DNA of 64,000 nt, taken from assembly GCA_023458215.1 (NCBI GenBank), contig JAEXAJ010000231.1, forward strand, positions 1 through 64,000, in the 5' to 3' direction. A program made the translations under genes and the position numbers. Source of the stretch: Bacteroidota bacterium. Its GTDB lineage: Bacteria; Bacteroidota; Bacteroidia; Bacteroidales; Bacteroidaceae. The notes beneath the pieces are model-generated. The model did not search any database and was not told where the DNA came from. It worked only from the letters and a program-made list of their open reading frames with translations. Below, piece by piece: positions 35,963-42,221 of the stretch; position 1 is the first letter of the stretch, and the number at the start of each line of letters is the position of its first letter.

Positions 35963-36943
35963 TTAAAACAAGTTCCTGCTATTTCGCAACTCTTCCAATA
36001 CCTCACCGGCACGTTCCACACCACCTGTGGCAGCCATTTCAAGATAGAGTTCGGCCTTCTCACGGTTGCCTTCGAGCATACAAAGCACTCCCATATTGTT
36101 GAATGCCTCCGGTCGGGTGGCAAAACGGGAGAGATAGTACCGGGCTTTACGGATATCACGTTTACTTAAAGCTATGGCGGCGGCATTGATATTAGCCTCC
36201 GGACTTTCGGGAAACAGACGGGCTGCAAGATCGAAAACATCATTGAATTCGGCCGAACCGGGTGTAAAGCTATTGGCTAGTGAAAACAAGCAGCCCAATG
36301 TGACACAACCGGTACCCGAAGCAGGCAGGGTACAATTTTCGTTCTCCATAGAAACTGGTAGAAAATTAACCCATGAGAGGCAACGTACATCCACATTCTT
36401 TTCAAGTCCCGGTACTTCCACATCCGGCAGAAGAATGCCCGAAGCTATCTTATCATCATAGATACCGGCTTCCTTACCATTACAGCCACACTCTTCAGCT
36501 CGCAAGAACAGATCACTCTCCGACATCCATTCACGAAAAGGAACAACAACCTTGTAGGTAAAGCGCCGCATAGAGTTATGATCATTTCTCAGCACCACGG
36601 AGGGAGTGACGATTTTCTGTTCCCTCCCTTTCTTCCTTGTTTTTTTCAGTCCCAAGACCTGAGTACGCTCATAAACTTTCTGTTTCTCACTGCCATTGAT
36701 AAGGATGGAAGGCAATAAAAGATTCTGATCGGTAGTGGAGAGAAAAGGAGTCAAGGTAAGCGACTCGTCAGAGGGCATTTGCAGACCTTCATAGTTTATG
36801 TCCATTTGGACATGTAACTGACCGCCCGAAATAGAAAAACTCCGGCGGGTAACCTGTATCTGTCCCCTGTATGCCTCTTGTCCGCAAAGTGGCAGCAAAG
36901 GCAGCAGCAACGATAACAAGCTGTAAAACAACTTTTTGTTCAT
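35963..36943 (-). CDS. DUF3868 protein with C-terminal TPR-like repeats
   Basis: A 326-residue exported protein (signal LFYSLLSLLLPLLPLCGQ). Residues 25-130 match DUF3868 (YRGQIQVTRRSFSISGGQLH; YERTQVLGLKKTRKKGRE); the last 90 residues are helical repeats (EANINAAAIALSKRDIRKAR; EAFNNMGVLCMLEGNREKAE). In Bacteroides fimbrial loci DUF3868 and DUF3575 genes are regular neighbours and are thought to act in anchoring or assembly. It lies between the DUF3575 gene and the FimA-like gene in the same direction. Confidence 0.85.
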   Translation of the reverse strand: MNKKLFYSLLSLLLPLLPLCGQEAYRGQIQVTRRSFSISGGQLHVQMDINYEGLQMPSDESLTLTPFLSTTDQNLLLPSILINGSEKQKVYERTQVLGLKKTRKKGREQKIVTPSVVLRNDHNSMRRFTYKVVVPFREWMSESDLFLRAEECGCNGKEAGIYDDKIASGILLPDVEVPGLEKNVDVRCLSWVNFLPVSMENENCTLPASGTGCVTLGCLFSLANSFTPGSAEFNDVFDLAARLFPESPEANINAAAIALSKRDIRKARYYLSRFATRPEAFNNMGVLCMLEGNREKAELYLEMAATGGVERAGEVLEELRNSRNLF

Positions 36944-36993
36944 TTGGTTATTATGTTTTTATAATTATTCAATGACCTGTTTCTATAATTATC

Positions 36994-37608
36994 CTATCGA
37001 ATGATATACACTAATGATATTGCTGCCTGAGTGGGGCCCAAATAACTCTTACTCCCCGCACGACCCAACTTTTCACCACAATGACCGCACCGATAACGAT
37101 CATAACGGACATAAGCAGCACCTAACCCTAAACTTGCTTCAATTCCCCAATGTGGAGCCAGTACCCAATGGTAACCGTATGAAATACCCGCTCCCAAAGC
37201 CCAGCCTTCATAACGATTGTTACGTGTACCTTTCAACAAATTGAAGGGCAAACGAATATCTCCTACATTAAATCGTCCACCCAACAAGTGTGCGCCGAAA
37301 AAGTGTCCCGCAAACGAAGAGCAAAGCCAATGGCGAATCTCCGACCGTAACACCCAATGTTTCCAGCGCTTGCTATCATCCGGTGCAAAGGGTTGATAGT
37401 TGGCAGAAAGATCTAATGTCCAACCCTGTGACAAAGCTAATTCCACCCCCAAATTGGGAGATATAAGAGCATCGGACAACAGATTGCTTTTCATTGCAAC
37501 GGTCTGCCCATGCAAGTTGGCGCAAGTACTCCACAGTACTAATATTAGCAGCAATCTTGTTTTAGTTGCTTTCCTTAACTCCATATTTTCATTCCATATT
37601 TTCATCAT
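36994..37608 (-). CDS. DUF3575 outer membrane protein
   Basis: A 204-residue exported protein (signal RLLLILVLWSTCANLHGQ) with an N-terminal AMKSNLLSDALISPNLGVEL and repeated amphipathic strands (WTLDLSANYQPF; HFFGAHLLGGRFNV; WALGAGISYGYHWVLAPHWG) ending in an aromatic/arginine terminus, as in small beta-barrels of the DUF3575 family. It begins on the base after the stop of the Rrf2-like gene, so the two are translationally linked. An internal start at 37584 is possible. Confidence 0.88.
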   Translation of the reverse strand: MMKIWNENMELRKATKTRLLLILVLWSTCANLHGQTVAMKSNLLSDALISPNLGVELALSQGWTLDLSANYQPFAPDDSKRWKHWVLRSEIRHWLCSSFAGHFFGAHLLGGRFNVGDIRLPFNLLKGTRNNRYEGWALGAGISYGYHWVLAPHWGIEASLGLGAAYVRYDRYRCGHCGEKLGRAGSKSYLGPTQAAISLVYIIR

Positions 37609-38001
37609 TCAAAAGTCAATCACACGTACATCATGTAATAGTGTACAAAGTGTCTGATTCAACACACCTAATTTCAAAGCAGCCGTACCATAATGATAAT
37701 GCTTGTAAATACGTTCTTCATTTGTCAATGGATTTACCAAATTAATATTCTCATCAATAGCCAACAATAATTGGTATAGGGTAATGTCCGAAAGATCTAA
37801 ACATAAGATATAGGAAGTACAACTCCCCGCATCCGTATCAGGAAGCAAACGAATAAGCCCCGCTACACACAACTGATCTAAAATAGTAGAACATTCGGAA
37901 GCACACACAACCGCTCCCTTTTTTCGGGGACATGAGTGGGATTGATGATATGCAATCTCATGTAGTATATCTATCGCCTTTTGCGTTTTATTAGTCAACA
38001 T
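37609..38001 (-). CDS. Rrf2-like winged-helix protein, first gene of the fimbrial operon
   Basis: A 130-residue protein whose opening (MLTNKTQKAIDILHEIAYHQ) and the following winged-helix-like part (STILDQLCVAGLIRLLPDTD, then LSDITLYQLLLAID) resemble the Rrf2 family of small transcriptional regulators. Cysteines are present (SCPRKKGAVVCASEC) but not in the standard cluster arrangement. It starts only 30 bp from the left inverted repeat of the invertible segment, so its expression and that of all downstream fimbrial genes should depend on the orientation of that segment. It may feed back on the same operon (inference). Confidence 0.65.
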   Translation of the reverse strand: MLTNKTQKAIDILHEIAYHQSHSCPRKKGAVVCASECSTILDQLCVAGLIRLLPDTDAGSCTSYILCLDLSDITLYQLLLAIDENINLVNPLTNEERIYKHYHYGTAALKLGVLNQTLCTLLHDVRVIDF

Positions 38002-38031
38002 ATTTTATGTATAAGATTAAAATATAGCGTT

Positions 38032-38340
38032 ATTACTTCATAAGTAACAGATAGATACATACAAAATATTTATTTATTTAATAAAATCAGTGCATACATA
38101 GTTATTTATCCGTATATACAGGTGATATATGGAACTATCTGTTCCCCTCCTTTAAATCGAAAAAGAGGGTCAGAAAATCATGTCCTAAAATCAAATACTA
38201 TTAGAGAATTTCACTCTCCGGTATTGCTTATTTAAAAAAAGCACGATTAAAAAGAGAAAAAAAGAAGTTTTTGTTTTTCTTTTTCAAGTATTATATATAT
38301 TTTTGCGCCTATATAGACATTCTGTTACTTATGAAGTAAT
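38032..38340. repeat. Invertible promoter segment with 20-bp inverted repeats
   Basis: The left repeat 38032-38051 (ATTACTTCATAAGTAACAGA) is the exact reverse complement of the right repeat 38321-38340. Each repeat is itself a dyad of the form GTTAC-N7-GTAAT, as expected of tyrosine-recombinase crossover sites. The 269-bp interior holds a rightward TAnnTTTG box 16 bp inside the right repeat and no leftward perfect box. The fimbrial operon starts 30 bp to the left on the minus strand, so the assembled state is OFF. The recombinase gene lies 55 bp to the right. The gap 38002-38395 contains nothing else recognisable. Confidence 0.88.
38298..38305 (+). promoter_or_regulatory. Promoter -7 box inside the invertible segment
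   Basis: TATTTTTG fits TAnnTTTG. A possible -33 TTTG is at 38270-38273, a slightly long spacing. It faces right, away from the fimbrial genes. After inversion it would lie roughly 65 bp upstream of the ATG at 38001 and read into the operon. Confidence 0.65.
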
Positions 38341-38395
38341 TCACTACTATCTATTTGTTTTTCAGCGCTTTTGTTTGTTTGCTATTTATTTATCC

Positions 38396-39379
38396 TTAGC
38401 CAAGTATATAATTAATAATTACCTTATTTGCATTTTTCAGAGTTCGATTATCAAACTGCTTCAAATAACCTTCCGTAGTAGTTATAGAAGCATGTCCCAA
38501 AGCCTCTGAAATAACCTCAACAGGTATTCCACAACGTTTTGCTACGGTAGCCCATGTATGGCGGGCACTATACGAAGAAACTCGATGTCCAATACCACGT
38601 TTACGAGATAATTGAGATAATCTCAAATTTAACGTCCTCAAGACCCGCTGATATTCTTGATAAGCCTGCTTTCCCGTAAATGTCCCATTAAGAATATCAA
38701 GCAAATAGGGAGAATTAGGGTCAGGATGGGCATAATAACGAAGTAATGACATAGCCTCAGGACCCACTTCAATAGATAGCGGCATCCCGGTCTTGTGACG
38801 ACGAATCATTAGATATCCATTACGCAAGTCAGACTTGCGAAGATGCGCTAAATCAACGAAAGGCATACCATGAAAGCGAAGCATCAACTCCAAACAAGCA
38901 CGTGCCCACAATAGATTATGACGAGAGTGCGTATCAGGCTTGTTTTCTACATTCGTATTTTCATTATCTTCAACCTCATCTTTTACAAGCTCGCCCTCGT
39001 CAGACAATATCTTACGCATTTCGCCGCCTTCTAACGCACGTTGGTGATTGACTTGTCGTCCTGTAAAAACACCTTTGAAATGGTGAGGTATATAAGAAAC
39101 AATCCCTGCATCAACAGCACGATTATACACCGCACGAAGCATACGCATATAAGTGGAAATAGTATTCCAAAGCAACTGATGCGCCAATAGATATTCCTGA
39201 TAATCTTTTAGCCATGCAGGAGTAATTTCCTCAAGCCGCACAGCAACACCACCATAATTCAGTGCAGCCTTCAAAGCAGCATGATAAACATGAGCCGTAC
39301 TATAACGACCACAGTTTTCAAAATCCGTTATTACGGACATCATAAAGTCATTCAATTCACTTTCATTCATAATAATCAT
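38396..39379 (-). CDS. Tyrosine recombinase, probable invertase of the fimbrial promoter
   Basis: A 327-residue phage-integrase family protein. An N-terminal SAM-like core-binding domain covers about residues 10-110 (TPAWLKDYQEYLLAHQLLWN; TISTYMRMLRAVYNRAVDAG). The catalytic part shows the HTWA region SSYSARHTWATVAKRCGIP, the box LGHASITTTEGYLKQF with the nucleophilic Tyr, and a box I segment LRFHGMPFVDLAHLRKSD. In many Bacteroidetes integrases the residue before GMxF is Arg; here it is His, with an Arg two residues earlier. Its place next to the inverted repeats is typical of local invertases. A start at MNESELND (39373) is equally possible. Confidence 0.9.
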   Translation of the reverse strand: MIIMNESELNDFMMSVITDFENCGRYSTAHVYHAALKAALNYGGVAVRLEEITPAWLKDYQEYLLAHQLLWNTISTYMRMLRAVYNRAVDAGIVSYIPHHFKGVFTGRQVNHQRALEGGEMRKILSDEGELVKDEVEDNENTNVENKPDTHSRHNLLWARACLELMLRFHGMPFVDLAHLRKSDLRNGYLMIRRHKTGMPLSIEVGPEAMSLLRYYAHPDPNSPYLLDILNGTFTGKQAYQEYQRVLRTLNLRLSQLSRKRGIGHRVSSYSARHTWATVAKRCGIPVEVISEALGHASITTTEGYLKQFDNRTLKNANKVIINYILG

Positions 39380-39501
39380 TTTTTTTAATAAGACATATAG
39401 ATAACTGATTTTCAGACAACAGTATTATTATTGAAATGTTTCATTACATATCATCTTTATTAATCACCTTAAAAAAGACTTATATACTTGTTTATTTGTC
39501 A

Positions 39502-39509
39502 TACTTTTG
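39502..39509 (+). promoter_or_regulatory. -7 box upstream of the structured leader
   Basis: TACTTTTG fits TAnnTTTG and lies 15 bp before the first strand of the structured region at 39525. It would start a transcript carrying that structure and the downstream 155-residue ORF. Confidence 0.6.
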
Positions 39510-39524
39510 CACTTGAAGTAAGAG

Positions 39525-39707
39525 AAGCATCCTTTTCCCCGTTGGGAAACCAACCGTTGCCCACCGAGAAACACCCTGTTCCTCACCGAGGAACGACCTG
39601 ACCGACACCGAATTCAAACAGGATGCTTATCATGCTACTATTCAATGTTTTAACGAGACCGTTCGACACAGACTTCACACATACGGTTTCGAACTCCCAA
39701 CGGGAGT
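39525..39707 (+). ncRNA. Putative structured leader or small RNA
   Basis: An outer stem AAGCATCC (39525-39532) / GGATGCTT (39621-39628) encloses a GTTGG-GAAA-CCAAC hairpin with a GNRA tetraloop (39541-39554) and a perfect GTTCCTC-ACC-GAGGAAC hairpin (39578-39594). The sequence between them repeats the second hairpin in degenerate form (GTTGCCCACCGAGAAAC). Further 3', CGAGACCG (39654) can pair with CGGTTTCG (39684), and ACTCCC-AAC-GGGAGT forms a hairpin at 39693-39707. The region begins just after a promoter box and ends 45 bp before an ORF. The gap 39380-39752 contains no gene. Confidence 0.5.
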
Positions 39708-39752
39708 ACAAGCATAAATACATATAGTTAAAAATTAAAACATTGGAAGTCA

Positions 39753-40220
39753 ATGATGACAATCTGTCTAAATGTAGAGCCATGTCTGGCGCACTACATG
39801 TATGCCCGTTATGCTAACAGCATACGCGAAGGCGCAATCAAACTGAGTTATAAAACCAATCTTTACCACATTCTGCTGGAATTAACCATCCCTCGTCCTA
39901 AAGAGGTATCATGGAAAGAAACAGGCAATCTCACTCTCACCCTACCCGTTCCTAATATGGGCAAAGATCCTAGAACCTACAACTATTTAAGTGCGGAAAG
40001 CGTGCGTTTTTTCGCAAAAGAGATCAACCGTCAGATGCGCAGAGAAATGATTATCTACCTGTTAGATGAGAAATTTGAGCATGGCATCCTGTACAAACGT
40101 TCGCTCCTCCATTTCATTGCGGAATATGATATGGAGGAGCTGGTAAATGAAGAAACACTAATGAAGCATTTCCAGCTATGGAGGAAGAAAGAAAAGGAAG
40201 ATAGAAGAAATAAGGAATAA
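39753..40220 (+). CDS. Hypothetical protein downstream of the structured leader
   Basis: A 155-residue, soluble-looking protein with no signal peptide. It opens MMTICLNVEPCLAHYMYARY, has a central VSWKETGNLTLTLPVPNMG and a helical, charged C-terminal half (VRFFAKEINRQMRREMIIYL; NEETLMKHFQLWRKKEKED). I do not recognise the family. Basic and amphipathic helices would suit nucleic-acid binding, which is only a guess. It is divergent from the recombinase gene, with a 373-bp spacer holding a promoter box and a multi-hairpin structure. A dispersed 20-bp repeat and a hairpin follow it. Confidence 0.65.
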   Translation: MMTICLNVEPCLAHYMYARYANSIREGAIKLSYKTNLYHILLELTIPRPKEVSWKETGNLTLTLPVPNMGKDPRTYNYLSAESVRFFAKEINRQMRREMIIYLLDEKFEHGILYKRSLLHFIAEYDMEELVNEETLMKHFQLWRKKEKEDRRNKE

Positions 40221-40247
40221 GATAATACTTATAAGCTTACTACTGAG

Positions 40248-40267
40248 ATTCATCGAACTGGCGTTAA
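40248..40267. repeat. Dispersed 20-bp repeat, copy 1
   Basis: ATTCATCGAACTGGCGTTAA. A copy with one base changed (CTCGCG in place of CTGGCG) is at 45008-45027 in the same orientation. The two copies bracket the segment with the frameshifted fimbrillin and the beta-mannosidase. Confidence 0.7.
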
Positions 40268-40314
40268 AATAATAAAAGAGCATTATGCATTATACTCAAA
40301 GGTACATATCTTTG

Positions 40315-40341
40315 AAACGGCGGTTAATTTAACCGCCGTTT
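40315..40341. terminator. Perfect 13-bp hairpin, probably a bidirectional terminator
   Basis: AAACGGCGGTTAA and TTAACCGCCGTTT around a single central T, extended outward by CTTTGAAA / TTTCAAAG. A TATCTTTG box at 40307-40314 abuts the left arm, so an attenuator role is also possible. Confidence 0.6.
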
Positions 40342-40363
40342 ATTTTCAAAGAAAGGGATAATT

Positions 40364-40477
40364 ATGAAGTTCTACATTAGAGACCAAGAAGCGTCCAATT
40401 CTCTCAAAAGAAGGAACGCAAACCGTGCGATAGAAAATATCCAATCCTTTTTTACGTTTCTGGTTCCGCTACTTTAA
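40364..40477 (+). CDS. Possible 37-residue ORF
   Basis: An open frame MKFYIRDQEASNSLKRRNAN followed by a hydrophobic end (FFTFLVPLL). It follows the hairpin and a promoter-like box. There is no ribosome-binding site and no recognised family; it may be chance. Confidence 0.2.
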   Translation: MKFYIRDQEASNSLKRRNANRAIENIQSFFTFLVPLL

Positions 40478-40662
40478 TAAATATCAGTCATTACTGAAAA
40501 TATGAAACTTTGCAGGGTTACGAAAATCATGCCTCCGAGTGCTGTGCCAACCATATAGAGCGGTATTACTTGAAACACCGCTCCGCCAGCCATCTGCTCA
40601 AACATCAGCAATATGCCACCCACGCCCAAGACCAACATAATGGTTTTAGCAAAGTCGGCATT
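40474..40662 (-). pseudogene. Remnant of an integral membrane protein
   Basis: On the minus strand an open frame without a start codon reads NADFAKTIMLVLGVGGILLM and continues with hydrophobic residues (VIPLYMVGTALGGMIFVTLQ) to a TAA at 40474. It has the composition of two transmembrane helices and so looks like the C-terminal end of a membrane protein left behind after deletion. The parent family was not recognised. Confidence 0.35.
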
Positions 40663-40675
40663 CTTTCTGTTTTAT

Positions 40676-41646
40676 TTATGAATTCGGAACGACAGGATGG
40701 GTATCATCTCCATTAAAATCACTCCAATCGAAAATAATAGGGTCGCCCACACCTGAGGGTTGCATATCAGCATTGAGAATGACGTTGTAATTATACACGC
40801 TTCCTCCTACATAGCTATTTTTATTTAAAGTGATTTCCGCAGAGGTTTTGCCGTCGACGGTGAATTGTACCTTAATTTGGGCACGATGAGCAAAAATCAA
40901 AATCGGAACAGACACTTCGTCGTTGTGAGCGTAATGGGCGATGCAGGAGTTAGCGTAACTGTGGTCAAGCCTGTGGCACAAGCTATATTTCCATTACTCA
41001 AATCGACAGTAGCTTTGGTGCTGGCATCAGGATTTACTAACGGGTAATTGGCTGTTGACATAAACTTAACTGCGGTCAGTTGTGCCTGATTGTCGGTAAA
41101 ATCATCTTGTTTGAGTTTTATCTTGAGGTTGATGATAGAGAAAACTCTAAACATCTGAATGTTTGCTATGAGATCTTCTCTAACAGATGTACCGGCACCT
41201 CTCATAAAGTTGTTATCCTCTTTGAGCATCAGAACACTTTTGGTTCCGTCCTGCCCCGATATATCGGGGATTTCTACAGCAGTATAGCTCGTTGCACTCC
41301 CGACCGGATAGTACGCATAGAAGTTGTGCTGCCTTACCGCATCGGCAAAATACCACTGCTCGTCTGCACTCGGCGGAGTCCAAACGCCCTCTGTGGCTCC
41401 ACGAACATAAGTAATCGAAGAGGTGGACGTGCTTCCATTTTTCTTAACAGCTATATCCGAGAAGATTGCTATTTGGTCATTCTGAGACCAATCCAATTTA
41501 ACTGCCCGAGATGAAATTAATTGGTTTACAGCAGGTTGAAATTTCACCGGAGTCAACATTGACGAAAGAGGATTATTACACTCATCGTCTGAACAACCCA
41601 CTAAGAATAAACCCACAGACATAGTGAGAAATAAAAGTTTTTTCAT
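40676..41646 (-). pseudogene. Frameshifted fimbrillin-family lipoprotein
   Basis: The first 249 codons (from 41646) encode a lipoprotein signal with lipobox LVGC and SDDEC after it, and a fimbrillin-like body (WSQNDQIAIFSDIAVKK; WYFADAVRQHNFYAYYPVG; LKIKLKQDDFTDNQAQLTAV). The frame is lost near 40920, after PITLTTTK, and continues in another frame as DEVSVPILIFAHRAQIKVQF to the stop at 40676, ending in FDWSDFNGDDTHPVVP, the usual C-terminal end of this family. One base lost or gained explains both parts. It is separate from the main fimbrial operon and has no nearby partner genes. Confidence 0.75.
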
Positions 41647-41706
41647 GACGCAATTTTTTAATTGTTAATACTATTGTTCATCTCCATTTACCGTGCTGTT
41701 TTGAAG

Positions 41707-41928
41707 ATGAATTTTACAATTCCCAATCGCGCCCGAAAACTATGTTCTCAATTAGGGGTTAATGAAAAATACATCTACAGTCGGTTTTTTCCCCACAACA
41801 CCCTCGATGAGTTTTTGTTCTCCACTGAGCGAATAATTTTCGAGGTATTGGAGGAGATAAGTCCCAGTAGCTCACCTATCTCACCCAGGATAGCCGAAAT
41901 TAAAACAATCTGCAATCTATTTGAATAG
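41707..41928 (+). CDS. Hypothetical protein, uncertain
   Basis: A 73-residue frame beginning MNFTIPNRARKLCSQLGVNE, without signal peptide or known motif. It is divergent from the frameshifted fimbrillin and followed by a gap (41929-42221) that holds the long terminator of the beta-mannosidase gene. It could be a fragment of a larger lost gene. Confidence 0.3.
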   Translation: MNFTIPNRARKLCSQLGVNEKYIYSRFFPHNTLDEFLFSTERIIFEVLEEISPSSSPISPRIAEIKTICNLFE

Positions 41929-42119
41929 ACTACTTCCCAATATTTCCATGTGTAACCAACTATCGGAGAATTATGAGGCTGTAATGGTAATAGATATATT
42001 ATCGTAGGAAAGGTTATTTGAAAAACTACCACCACTGAATAGAAGTGCGGAGTATATTACACTCCAAATACCAAAAGAATTATCAACAATTATCAATGTA
42101 TAATAGATCGCTAAATAGA

Positions 42120-42175
42120 CTCTATTCAACAGCAATTTAAGAATTTCAAAGTTCTTAATTCGCTGTTAAATAGAG
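42120..42175 (-). terminator. Long imperfect hairpin after the beta-mannosidase gene
   Basis: Arms 42120-42143 and 42152-42175 are 24-bp inverted repeats with three mismatches and an 8-base loop. It lies 46 bp after the stop of the minus-strand gene. Confidence 0.65.
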
Positions 42176-42221
42176 GAATTCCTATCATCAGCCTCCTTCG
42201 GGTTAATAATCAAGCAGTAAT

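Noticed and set aside
38002..38395. Reading the inverted repeats as a plain transcription terminator.
   Set aside because: The arms are 269 bp apart, too far for a terminator, each is itself a recombinase-type dyad, and a recombinase gene is adjacent.
39541..39594. Short repeated units resembling a mini CRISPR array or integron attC-like core sites (GTTGGG, GTTCCTC).
   Set aside because: Only two to three degenerate units of about 20 bp without spacers of constant length, no cas genes, no integron integrase. Local hairpins explain the pattern better.
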